Assembly: GCA_002718285.1 (NCBI GenBank)
Contig: PBAR01000022.1
Span: 23,354 to 46,074 of the forward strand
Reading direction: 5' to 3'
Source of the DNA: Fidelibacterota bacterium
GTDB lineage: Bacteria; Marinisomatota; Marinisomatia; Marinisomatales; UBA1611
DNA length: 22,721 bases
Notes under the pieces: model-generated
Told to the model about the DNA's origin: nothing
Databases searched by the model: none
The model's input: the letters and a program-made list of their open reading frames with translations, nothing else
Shown here: positions 1 to 7,918 of the stretch, piece after piece
How the letters are laid out: each line of letters opens with the position of its first letter
Numbering within the stretch: the first letter of the stretch is position 1
Program-made: the position numbers and the translations under genes

Positions 1-546
1 AGATTATCACCAAAATTTTCTATTGTGGAAGATTTTTCTCCTGGGATTTGTCCACAGTTTAATTCTGATGGTGAAGTTGCACCAGAGCAAACTACTCTAA
101 TAGAGAATGGTGTCCTGATAAATACATTAGTCAGTTCAAGATCTGCTAAGGAGTATGGAGTTCGATCTAATTTTGCAGAAGCAGGAGAATATATGAGATC
201 TCCAAATATGCATCCAGGAAGCTTAAACCAGGATGATGTAATCACAAAGTTGGATAAAGGATTGTACCTGTCAAACGTACACTATCTTAACTGGAGTGAT
301 AATGCGGGAGGTCGTATTACAGGTTTAACACGTTATGCATGTTTTTGGGTTGAAGATGGTGAAATCGTTGCGCCTATTGAAACTATGCGTTTTGATGATT
401 CATTTTATAGAATTTTTGGTAATCAATTAGTGGATATTGAAGATAAAGTCACGATTAATCCTGAAGTGGGTACCTATGGTGGAAGGTCACTTGGGGGAAC
501 CACCTGTCCAGGCATATTGGTTGATTCTTTTAAGCTGACCCTTTAA
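1..546 (+). CDS. TldD/PmbA (TldE-like) family protein, C-terminal part
   Basis: This is the 3' end of a gene that begins before the window; frame 1 is open from base 1, so the GTG at 25 is an internal Val. The visible ~181 residues match the C-terminal beta-rich domain of the TldD/PmbA modulator-of-gyrase family: a KGLYL segment, then a GG-ITG turn, a VEDGEI strand (family pattern 'EnGEi..Pv') and a terminal stretch of hydrophobic strands rich in Gly (GGRSLGGTTCPG). In this family TldD and TldE form a heterodimeric metalloprotease, with the zinc site on TldD. The HExxxH zinc motif would lie upstream and cannot be inspected, so TldD and TldE cannot be firmly separated. The end lacks the typical TldD 'CGK-GQ' segment, which leans to PmbA/TldE. 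rmuC follows after 3 bases, so the two are probably cotranscribed. Confidence 0.8.
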   Translation, partial: RLSPKFSIVEDFSPGICPQFNSDGEVAPEQTTLIENGVLINTLVSSRSAKEYGVRSNFAEAGEYMRSPNMHPGSLNQDDVITKLDKGLYLSNVHYLNWSDNAGGRITGLTRYACFWVEDGEIVAPIETMRFDDSFYRIFGNQLVDIEDKVTINPEVGTYGGRSLGGTTCPGILVDSFKLTL

Positions 547-549
547 CCT

Positions 550-1638
550 ATGGAATTAGCCGGAATCTTGCTCTTTATTATTGGATTCTTACTGGGTGGA
601 GCTGCTGTATGGTTACTGCGTAAAAAAGAAGTTGAATCTGTTAAAGAAAATACGGATCAATTAAAAATTGCTTTTGGTGACCTTTCCAATGAAGCACTGA
701 TTACAAATCAGAAAAGGTTTCTTGAAATGGCGGAAGATAAGTTTAATAATTTACTAGATAAATCCAGTAAGCAATTAGTTAATAAGAAAGAGTTGATTGA
801 TACTACTTTGAAAGAAATGAAAGTAGATTTAAAAAATCTTTCTGATAATACAGTATCTCTAAAATCTCAGATGGAAGAATCGCGAAAGAGGGTTGGAGAG
901 CTATCAGACACCACTTCTCACTTAAGGCAGATCCTTTCCAGTTCACAGGCCAGAGGGCAGTGGGGAGAGAGAATGGTAAAAGATATTCTTGATTTTATCG
1001 GACTTGTTGAAGGAATTAATTATACTAGACAGAAGCAGATATCTGATGGAAGTGAGCGTCCAGATTTTACCTTTTATCTTCCAGATGAAAAATCCTTAAA
1101 TATGGATGTTAAATTTCCTCTTGCACATTATCAAAAATATATTATTGCAGAAAGTGAATCAGAAAAAAATACAGAAAAAAAAGCCTTTCTTAAGGATGTT
1201 CGCAATCGAGTAAAAGAAGTCTCAAAACGTTCCTATATTAATGTTGAAGGAGGTACAGTAGATTATGTTTTATTATTTATTCCTAATGAAAGTATTTATG
1301 CATTTTTAAATCAGGAAGATCATGAATTAATCGACTTTTCTTTGGAAAATAAAATAATGCTTTGCTCTCCTATTACTCTTTATGCTATACTATCCTTGGT
1401 GAGACAGGCAGTGTCAAATTTTTCTATGGAGAAAAAAGCAGGGGAAATGCAAAAATTAGTTGGTTTATTTAAAAAACAATGGGAAAAATACACAGATAAG
1501 ATTGATGCTATGGGGAAGACGCTTTTATCTCTTACAAATCATTATGATGAATTAAAAGGTGCACGATTAAAGGCCTTGGAAAAACCCATGGATAAAATTG
1601 GCGAACTTCAGCTTGGTAACGATAAGGTAGATAAATAG
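550..1638 (+). CDS. rmuC: RmuC-family DNA recombination protein
   Basis: A 362-residue RmuC homolog, a family linked to limiting DNA inversions at short repeats and predicted to be a nuclease. Residues ~4-22 form one N-terminal membrane segment followed by Arg/Lys-rich residues, so the body faces the cytoplasm. Residues ~28-130 are a charged coiled coil (Lys/Glu heptads), and the conserved RmuC core begins near 125 with an ARGQWGE motif. A PD-(D/E)XK-like site is visible: D172 in 'RPDF' and D186-x-K188 in 'MDVKFPL'. A second coiled coil (~305-345) ends the protein. Length is usual for the shorter members of the family. The ATG comes 3 bases after the preceding stop and has no clear SD, so translation may be coupled. 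The lipoprotein gene follows with a 1-base gap. Confidence 0.9.
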   Translation: MELAGILLFIIGFLLGGAAVWLLRKKEVESVKENTDQLKIAFGDLSNEALITNQKRFLEMAEDKFNNLLDKSSKQLVNKKELIDTTLKEMKVDLKNLSDNTVSLKSQMEESRKRVGELSDTTSHLRQILSSSQARGQWGERMVKDILDFIGLVEGINYTRQKQISDGSERPDFTFYLPDEKSLNMDVKFPLAHYQKYIIAESESEKNTEKKAFLKDVRNRVKEVSKRSYINVEGGTVDYVLLFIPNESIYAFLNQEDHELIDFSLENKIMLCSPITLYAILSLVRQAVSNFSMEKKAGEMQKLVGLFKKQWEKYTDKIDAMGKTLLSLTNHYDELKGARLKALEKPMDKIGELQLGNDKVDK

Positions 1639-1639
1639 G

Positions 1640-2083
1640 ATGGATAAATATCAATTATTGAAGTTTGAAACAATGTTGATATTGCTTCTATTATCATGCT
1701 GTGTATCACCTCCTGAGCATACAGATGGATTATTAGAAAATATACCGGCCATCGTGGATGAACAGGATTTTTTTTCACTGTCAATATTAGGTGATGATTA
1801 TACAGAAACTAATACCTGGGACATTAAATTCTTGGCGAATGAAACTGATATTATACTTGCAACATTTATTTTAAAAGACATAAAAGTAAAAGATACTGAT
1901 TCTACATATTTTCAGATCTTTGAGGAGAATGGCGATACGATACTTAGTCATTTTATTCAATCAGATTTAACGTGGTCAAGTCAGGATTCAATATCGGTAG
2001 TTGGAAATCCTGATCTCATTTCTTTCTTTAGTTCAAATTTTAATGGTAGACTTGAATATCAATTACTAAAAATAACTAACTAA
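1640..2083 (+). CDS. Small predicted lipoprotein, unknown function
   Basis: A 147-residue protein I do not recognise. The N-terminus has a hydrophobic run (MLILLLLSCC) with the lipobox Leu-Leu-Ser-Cys at Cys20, so export and lipidation are likely. A start at the internal ATG (1673) would leave only eight residues before the Cys, so the ATG at 1640, with AGG in 'aaataggatg' just ahead, is preferred. The mature part is acidic and looks like a short beta-rich domain (alternating WDIKFLANETDIILATFIL and LEYQLLKI strands). It starts 1 base after the rmuC stop and is probably in the same transcript; it converges on the helicase gene with a 34-base gap. The lipoprotein call rests on the lipobox only; no function is proposed. 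Confidence 0.65.
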   Translation: MDKYQLLKFETMLILLLLSCCVSPPEHTDGLLENIPAIVDEQDFFSLSILGDDYTETNTWDIKFLANETDIILATFILKDIKVKDTDSTYFQIFEENGDTILSHFIQSDLTWSSQDSISVVGNPDLISFFSSNFNGRLEYQLLKITN

Positions 2084-2117
2084 TAGTTTATCTTTCTTGA
2101 TTTTAATTATTTTTTAC

Positions 2118-5100
2118 TTATTCTTCCCATGCGGGACAAAGGAATTCTTTGTAGTCACAATATCTGCAGTTAAAATCACCCTTATTTGTTTCAAATGATC
2201 CTGAACGAATTCCTATCGCAACATTTCTTATTTTATCCCTATAATTTTCTAATTCTTCTTCTGTAAATATGTGAGCTGATATCGGGTCATCTCCAAATCG
2301 TAAAAAGTGAAGAATAGCTTCTCCAGGTTTTCCACTTATGTTTTCGATAGCTCCATTAAGTAATGCTTCTGTGTATAGGGCCATCTGGATATTTTTTTCT
2401 GCTTTTTCTTTTTTTCTACTAGTTTTATAATCTACAATCCCGAAAGTTTTCCTGTTATCATCTATTCGGTCAATTTTTCCTGATATTTTAACATTTACAT
2501 CATCCATGATATAGGTAAATCCAACCTCTCTACCAATCACATTGGGATGATTATTTTGAATGTGTTCAAAATAAGCCAATAGTATTTCTTCACCCTGCTT
2601 ACGGAATTCTTCACCTCTCTTTCGATATTCAAATGCATCTTCCCGCCAGTGTTTATTTAAAAGTTTAAATAATTCTTTTTTAGTTTGATCCTTTTTTTCA
2701 AGCCCATGGTATTCTTCCAATATAGTATGTATTATAGAACCAAATTCTCCCGTGGAACGTGATTTTCGCTCTGGAACTTTATCAATATATTTTAATCTAT
2801 ATTTTAGTGGACAAGAATTATATGTTTCAATTTTAGTAGATGAAAGATGAAGTAAAGTTATTTCATTATTGATAGGAGTAGTATTTTCAACCTCTATATT
2901 TTTTTCATTTTCTATATCATTAATAATTTTTTTTGCATTATTAAATTGATTTGCTGATATTTCTCTATTCAGGTCAATTAATAATTTTTGAAGACGTGTA
3001 TTTAGTGATATTGTTTTTTCTTCTGAATTTTCCATTTTGAAAATCTCCATTGGTTTTGAATTAATATCTTCCAATTCTTTGATAAAAATTGATTCTCTTT
3101 TTGTCGGACCCATTAGATATAGATATTTTTCAGCTCTGGTAATTCCAACATAAAAAACACGTCTTTCCTCAGCTAAATGTAATTCACGGGAGCTAATTTT
3201 TTTATTTTGTCTCCATGCAGCCCATGTAGCAGGGACTCGATCAATTGTTGAGTGTTTTTTATGATTTGAGGGGAAACTGCCACTATATAGAAATGGCATA
3301 ATAACTACAGGAAACTGTAAACCTTTGCTTTGATGAATAGTCATAACTTGAACTGCAATATTGTGTTTTTCTATTATAGGTTGTGCAGCAATTTTGTTTG
3401 ATGCTAATGAAAGTACTTCCATATAATCAATCCAATTGTTAAATCTTGCATCAGGATCCTTATTAACGAATTGCTCTGACAGGTTTAAAATTTCTCCTAA
3501 ATTGGCAATATTCAATCTTTGGTTGTAACCGTATTCACTGCGAATGGATTTAATTAAATTTGATTCCTTTAACAATGAAATAATCTGCCATACAATTTCA
3601 TCTGATTTAAGTCTTTTATTTAAAGATTCTTTCAGTATTTTGATAGTATTTAATATGGATACAATTTCTTGAGATTCATTTTTTACAATCTCTAATCTAT
3701 TTATTTTTTCTTGAGTGGATGTTTTGTCCATTTTTTGAAAAAATAAGCTAGTCCAAACATCTCCTAATCGATTACGTAAAATTCTAAATAGTGCTATATT
3801 AGAATAATCATCCATGCAAACTAAATGACCCCAGGAAATCACATCTTTCACAATTGGAACATCGAAAAATTTCTCTATATATATATCTACTGGTATGGCA
3901 GACTCTTGCATTGCTTTAGCGGCTTGGCTTACATTAGCTCTTCCGCGACAGATAACTGCGATATCGCCATATAGGGATTGTCTATTATTTACCAAATAGT
4001 GTATTAGTTTTGGCAATATTTCCATGGTTTGATTTTTATTTGCCTGAATCCATTTTGGTTTTGAGCCTGTATCAGCATTTTTTTTAATACATTTTAATAT
4101 TTTTGGTGTTCTTTCTTTGTTAATACTTATTGAAGCATTTGCAAGGTCAAGAATTTCTTGAGTAGACCTTCTATTATTTATTAATGATATCTCTGTATAG
4201 TGAGGATGATTTTTATAACGATTCCTAAAATCAGAAATATTGAAATAATTTGCTCCACGGAAAGAATAAATACATTGATCTTCATCACCTACAACTGTGA
4301 TGCTGGGTTCTTTCTCAGAAATAAGATTTACAATTTTATTCAGTGCATAATTATTATCTTGATATTCATCAATAAAAATGTGTTTATTTTCCAACCTTAC
4401 TTTTTTTAAAATTGATTGATTGTTAAGTAAAAGCTCATAACAGTTCAAAATCATATCACCATAATCCAGTGCATTGTTCTTTTCTTTTTGATTTTGGTAG
4501 AAGGAATAAGCTTTCACTAAGTCTATTATCTGGAATTTTAAATCATCAAACTCTGTATTTTTTTCATGTATATCAGGAAAATTATATTCATACCATTCTT
4601 TTGAATATTCGATTCCTTGTAGTTTAGATTGTAATTCATTAGGAGAAATCAATTCATCTCCGGCTCTATTGAAGAAAGGAATAAATGATTCTTGGATAGC
4701 TTTAACGGGATTATTTGCGAAAACCCTGGACTGGATAAATTCCATTTTATCAAAGTGATTAATAAGGAAGTAAAGTATGTCATTTTCCTGCCACAAAATA
4801 TCTTTGATATATTTTTCAGATCCATATTTTCTTATAATAGAATGGCAAAAACTATGAAAAGTCCCAATAAAGATTTTATGAGCTTTATTACCAATAATAT
4901 TCTTCATTTTTTCTTTTGCTTCAGCAGTAGCTTTTTCAGTAAATGTAAGAAAAAGAATATGTTCGGGTTTAATTTGATTAGATTTTATGAGATATTTTAT
5001 TCTATGAAGTAGTGTAAAGGTTTTACCGGTTCCCGCACCAGCTAAAATCATGAGAGGGGAAGGTGGGTGAGTAATTGCTCTATTTTGTTCTTTATCAAAA

Positions 5101-5126
5101 TTGATTGATTTTACTATAGATACCAT
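2118..5126 (-). CDS. UvrD/Rep-type helicase fused to PD-(D/E)XK nuclease with Fe-S-type cysteines
   Basis: A 1002-residue superfamily 1A helicase-nuclease. Helicase motifs in order: Walker A AGAGTGKT (29-36), motif Ia/Ib 'TFTEKA' and 'GTFHSF', motif II DEYQD (253-257), motif III GDEDQCIYSFRG (280-291), motif IV-like NRRS (318-321), motif V TIHQSKGLQFP (596-606) and motif VI ERRVFYVGITRA (654-665). The C-terminal ~230 residues are a RecB/AddB/Cas4-like nuclease: H800, D886 (GKIDR) and D899-x-K901 (VDYK). Cys772 plus the trio C987-xx-C990-x6-C997 has the spacing of the iron-sulfur clasp of AddB/Cas4 nucleases. The architecture resembles AddA/AdnA/B subunits that process double-strand ends, but I see no partner gene next door, so it may work alone or with a partner elsewhere. 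It is divergent from the ECF sigma gene (93-base gap). Confidence is high in the domains, moderate in the role. Confidence 0.9.
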   Translation of the reverse strand: MVSIVKSINFDKEQNRAITHPPSPLMILAGAGTGKTFTLLHRIKYLIKSNQIKPEHILFLTFTEKATAEAKEKMKNIIGNKAHKIFIGTFHSFCHSIIRKYGSEKYIKDILWQENDILYFLINHFDKMEFIQSRVFANNPVKAIQESFIPFFNRAGDELISPNELQSKLQGIEYSKEWYEYNFPDIHEKNTEFDDLKFQIIDLVKAYSFYQNQKEKNNALDYGDMILNCYELLLNNQSILKKVRLENKHIFIDEYQDNNYALNKIVNLISEKEPSITVVGDEDQCIYSFRGANYFNISDFRNRYKNHPHYTEISLINNRRSTQEILDLANASISINKERTPKILKCIKKNADTGSKPKWIQANKNQTMEILPKLIHYLVNNRQSLYGDIAVICRGRANVSQAAKAMQESAIPVDIYIEKFFDVPIVKDVISWGHLVCMDDYSNIALFRILRNRLGDVWTSLFFQKMDKTSTQEKINRLEIVKNESQEIVSILNTIKILKESLNKRLKSDEIVWQIISLLKESNLIKSIRSEYGYNQRLNIANLGEILNLSEQFVNKDPDARFNNWIDYMEVLSLASNKIAAQPIIEKHNIAVQVMTIHQSKGLQFPVVIMPFLYSGSFPSNHKKHSTIDRVPATWAAWRQNKKISSRELHLAEERRVFYVGITRAEKYLYLMGPTKRESIFIKELEDINSKPMEIFKMENSEEKTISLNTRLQKLLIDLNREISANQFNNAKKIINDIENEKNIEVENTTPINNEITLLHLSSTKIETYNSCPLKYRLKYIDKVPERKSRSTGEFGSIIHTILEEYHGLEKKDQTKKELFKLLNKHWREDAFEYRKRGEEFRKQGEEILLAYFEHIQNNHPNVIGREVGFTYIMDDVNVKISGKIDRIDDNRKTFGIVDYKTSRKKEKAEKNIQMALYTEALLNGAIENISGKPGEAILHFLRFGDDPISAHIFTEEELENYRDKIRNVAIGIRSGSFETNKGDFNCRYCDYKEFLCPAWEE

Positions 5127-5219
5127 AGGAAAAGTTGGGGATATTTAATGATAAATCTCTAATATTGATTAATAACTTTTTAACCTTTCATTTATTTTAC
5201 TGTCTAACTAGATAATGAT

Positions 5220-5744
5220 ATGTCTAATGACCATGATCTTATACGAAAATTCCAAAATGGTGATAAAAATGCGTTTAATGAAATTGTTCGCAAACATCTA
5301 CCAAATGTAATTGGCTTTTTTATTAATATTACTCAAAATGAAATAGTTGCAGAAGATTTAACGCAAGATGTATTCTATAAATTGTATAAACACCTTAAGA
5401 AATTTCGCTTTGAATCGGAATTTACTACGTATTTATACAGAATCAATGTCAATACTGCAAACAATTGGATTACTAGAAATAAATGGAAAAACCTTCTTCA
5501 TTTAGATCAAATACCAGAGCCAAGAGATGTTGATAAAAAGATCGATAAGGAATGGAAAAAAGAGGAATTGTGGATTGCTGTTAAAAAACTACCTAAAAAA
5601 CAGCGTACGGTTGTTATTTTGCGTATTGTCAATAAGTTATCTTATAAAGAAATCTCACGCGTGATTCAAATTTCGGAAAATACAGCAAAGGTTAATTTTC
5701 ATTATGCATTACAGAAATTAAAAAAGTGGATTTCTGATGAATGA
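5220..5744 (+). CDS. ECF-type (RpoE-like) RNA polymerase sigma factor
   Basis: A 174-residue sigma-70 family member with only regions 2 and 4, typical of extracytoplasmic-function sigma factors. Region 2 spans ~20-90 and includes the core-binding AEDLTQDVFYKLYKHL helix (44-59) and the -10-recognising segment FTTYLYRINVNTANNWI (68-84). Region 4 spans ~115-172 with LPKKQRTVVILR and the helix-turn-helix YKEISRVIQISENTAKVNFHYALQKLKKW. No regulatory tail is fused. Its last 8 bases (ATGAATGA) also hold the start of the next gene, a small membrane protein likely to be its anti-sigma factor. The ATG at 5220 gives the usual N-terminus; there is no strong SD. The promoter is probably in the 93-base divergent gap shared with the helicase gene, but I see no confident autoregulatory -35/-10 pair. 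Confidence 0.92.
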   Translation: MSNDHDLIRKFQNGDKNAFNEIVRKHLPNVIGFFINITQNEIVAEDLTQDVFYKLYKHLKKFRFESEFTTYLYRINVNTANNWITRNKWKNLLHLDQIPEPRDVDKKIDKEWKKEELWIAVKKLPKKQRTVVILRIVNKLSYKEISRVIQISENTAKVNFHYALQKLKKWISDE

Positions 5745-6129
5745 TTTTGAAAAGAAACTAATAATATTAGGAAAAATTGAAATATATGAAGCTGATTCGG
5801 AAAAATTTCTAAAAAAATTCCATCACTTTAGAAAAGGAAAAGAAAAGTCTAATTATCAGATTAAATCAGCAATGATTGCTGCAATATTCATTTTTCTGAT
5901 TGGATTTTTTACTGCAGGACATTTATCAGATCAAAGTGAATATATTACATATATTGATGAATATGAAAATAATATTGGTCTCTTTGATATGGGATTATGG
6001 AATTTGAAGATTGAAATTTTGTTGACAAATGAACTAGTATCTGTTGATGACATTGCACTTTTCCTACTCCAAGAAAATGATTTTTGGACTACAATGGATA
6101 TTATAAGTGATACTTATTGGATAGATTAA
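5737..6129 (+). CDS. One-TM protein, candidate anti-sigma factor
   Basis: A 130-residue protein without a recognisable family. Residues ~1-43 are charged and probably cytoplasmic, residues ~46-62 (MIAAIFIFLIGFFTAGH) form one membrane span, and residues ~63-130 are acidic and would lie in the periplasm. This is the layout of single-pass anti-sigma factors, and the position fits: it overlaps the ECF sigma gene by 8 bases, so the two are translationally coupled. I do not see a zinc anti-sigma HxxxCxxC motif. The role is inferred from topology and neighbours only. A 'Spy-like' gene follows after 18 bases. An alternative is an unrelated small membrane protein of the same operon. Confidence 0.6.
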   Translation: MNDFEKKLIILGKIEIYEADSEKFLKKFHHFRKGKEKSNYQIKSAMIAAIFIFLIGFFTAGHLSDQSEYITYIDEYENNIGLFDMGLWNLKIEILLTNELVSVDDIALFLLQENDFWTTMDIISDTYWID

Positions 6130-6147
6130 ATCAAAAAAGGAAACATT

Positions 6148-6678
6148 ATGAAAACGCTATTGATAATAATTACATCAATTTTATGCATAACTTTTTCACA
6201 AGAATTTGATAGTAATAATAAATATGAATCAAATTTCAAAGATAGTAAGCGAAAACAGCGGATGGAGTCTATGATGATTTGGCGTTTGACTGAAGAATTG
6301 GATCTTAAGCCGGAGCAGGCAGAAAAATTCTTCCCAAGGCTTCGTGAACACCGAAGTAGCCTAGATCAAATACGTAATCAAGAAAAAGAATTAGAAAAAA
6401 TTCTACGATCAAAGCTTAAGGATAATAATTTGGATAAGTCAGAAATTATTGCTGCAGTAAAAAAGACTACCAGCTTAAGAAAAAAGCATGCTGATGAAGA
6501 AGAAAAATTTATACTTGGCTTAGATGATCTTTTAGATACAAATCAACTTGCCAAATTAGGTATGTTTAAACAGAAAATGATGCGAGATATGGGAGGAGAA
6601 ATGAAAAAGATGGGAAAAAGAAAAGAGAAGAAGAATCGCAAACGCGGGGGACGTCGCAATGGAGGGTTTTGGAATTAA
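6148..6678 (+). CDS. Spy/CpxP-like periplasmic stress protein
   Basis: A 176-residue exported, helical protein. Residues 1-17 are a signal peptide (MKTLLIIITSILCITFS-Q). The mature part is a long helical region with two LTxxQ-like motifs, LKPEQAEKF (53-61) and LLDTNQLAKL (128-137), the hallmark of Spy/CpxP/zinc-resistance-associated proteins that act as periplasmic chaperones or stress sensors. The tail (~145-176) is strongly basic with Gly/Arg (KKNRKRGGRRNGG), which is not usual in Spy. A good SD (AAGGAAA) precedes the ATG. Third gene of a sigma / membrane protein / Spy-like set, so it may be a target of, or a feedback input to, the sigma factor. A following gap (6679-6835) holds no gene that I can see. 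The family call is based on motif pattern, length and helical character. Confidence 0.7.
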   Translation: MKTLLIIITSILCITFSQEFDSNNKYESNFKDSKRKQRMESMMIWRLTEELDLKPEQAEKFFPRLREHRSSLDQIRNQEKELEKILRSKLKDNNLDKSEIIAAVKKTTSLRKKHADEEEKFILGLDDLLDTNQLAKLGMFKQKMMRDMGGEMKKMGKRKEKKNRKRGGRRNGGFWN

Positions 6679-6835
6679 ATACTAATTTTTATACATTAAA
6701 TTTAAAATCCTTTGATAATTAGCTTGCAAAAGATTAAGGTTAATAAAATATAACTCTTTTCCATTATACAAATTATCTGATTTCTGCTAAGTTTTAGTAA
6801 GTATTCTAGTTTATTAATATTTCAGATTTATTAAA

Positions 6836-7918
6836 ATGAAGACCTATAATTTCAGCGCAGGTCCAGCTTGTTTAAATGAAAATGTATTAAAAATAGCCAG
6901 TAAAGCTACAAAACAATACTTAGATACAGGTATGAGCATCATGGAAATAAGCCATAGGTCAAAACTTGTAATTGAGCTTTTTGAACAGGTTACAGAACGA
7001 ATAAAAATATTACTAAAAATCCCATCTAACTATCATATTCTATGGTTACAGGGTGGTGCTTCGACACAATTTTCAATGGTTCCACTTAACCTTTTGCCTC
7101 TAAAAAGCTCAGCAGATTATATTGATACTGGAATCTGGTCATCTAAAGCAATATTAGAATGTAATAAAATAGGAAAAGCAAATATTATTGCAACTTCTAA
7201 AAAGGGAAAATATACATTTATACCAAAACAATATGATCAAAATATTGATTCAAAATATTTACATATAACTACAAATAATACAATATATGGTACGCAGTAT
7301 AAAATAATGCCAGAAGTATTAAACCCTGATGGATTTCTTGTGGCAGATATGTCATCAGATATTCTTTCAAAACAAATTGATATTTCTTGTTATGGTTTAA
7401 TTTATGCAGGAGCTCAGAAAAATATGGGTCCAGCTGGCGTTACGTTAGTTATAATAAGAGATGATCTTGTTGGAAAGAATTACAGAGAACTTCCAAATAT
7501 GTTGGATTATACGACACATATAGACAAATTTTCTATGTATAACACGCCTCCAGTATATGCTGTATTTGTTGTTAATGAGACTTTGAAATGGATTGAAGAT
7601 TTGGGTGGATTAAAAGAAATTGAATCGTTAAATAAGAAAAAAGCAGATAGACTATATTCTGAAATTAGGCGTAATAAAATATTTGAAAGTCCAGTATCAT
7701 ATGAAGACAGATCATTGATGAATGTCCCATTTATTTTTTCTCAATCTGGATTAGATGAAGAAGAATTTATTTTATTTTGTAAAGATAGAAACCTTTTAGC
7801 TTTAAAAGGTCATCGTTCTGTTGGTGGTTTTCGTGCATCTATCTATAATTCTATGCCAGAAGAAGGTGTATATTCCTTGATTGATGCTATGAAGGAATAT
7901 GAACAAATGAAATCTTGA
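6836..7918 (+). CDS. serC: Phosphoserine aminotransferase
   Basis: A 360-residue PLP enzyme of the class V aminotransferase fold; it converts 3-phosphohydroxypyruvate and glutamate to phosphoserine, the second step of serine synthesis (also used in pyridoxal phosphate synthesis in some bacteria). The N-terminal signature NFSAGPACLNENVL is that of SerC. Further hallmarks are the MSIMEISHRS segment (33-42), LQGGASTQFSMVPLNLL (71-87), the 'VADMSSDI' turn (169-176) and the PLP lysine K195 in AGAQKNMGPAG. The C-terminus GHRSVGGFRASIYNSMPEEGV is the expected SerC substrate-binding end. Length equals the bacterial norm. It has no clear SD. Its stop codon touches the stop of the opposite-strand msrA gene with no gap. 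No serA or serB is nearby. Confidence 0.96.
   Translation: MKTYNFSAGPACLNENVLKIASKATKQYLDTGMSIMEISHRSKLVIELFEQVTERIKILLKIPSNYHILWLQGGASTQFSMVPLNLLPLKSSADYIDTGIWSSKAILECNKIGKANIIATSKKGKYTFIPKQYDQNIDSKYLHITTNNTIYGTQYKIMPEVLNPDGFLVADMSSDILSKQIDISCYGLIYAGAQKNMGPAGVTLVIIRDDLVGKNYRELPNMLDYTTHIDKFSMYNTPPVYAVFVVNETLKWIEDLGGLKEIESLNKKKADRLYSEIRRNKIFESPVSYEDRSLMNVPFIFSQSGLDEEEFILFCKDRNLLALKGHRSVGGFRASIYNSMPEEGVYSLIDAMKEYEQMKS

Noticed and set aside
2074..2088. Inverted repeat AACTA...TAGTT near the lipoprotein stop, as a terminator
   Set aside because: Only 5 A/T-rich base pairs without a clean T-tract; too weak to call for either of the converging genes.
4200..5012. Two plus-strand open frames inside the helicase gene
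   Set aside because: Both are antisense shadows; residues are rich in Phe/Ile/Asn, as expected from the complement of an AT-rich gene, and the helicase motifs on the minus strand are complete.
2118..5126. Helicase-nuclease as part of a defence island
   Set aside because: The neighbours (RmuC, lipoprotein, sigma factor) are not defence genes and no second defence component is visible; a repair role is simpler.
6679..6835. 157-base gap before serC, possible small gene or riboswitch
   Set aside because: AT-rich, no open frame with a start signal, no tRNA cloverleaf and no convincing hairpin; likely serC promoter area only.
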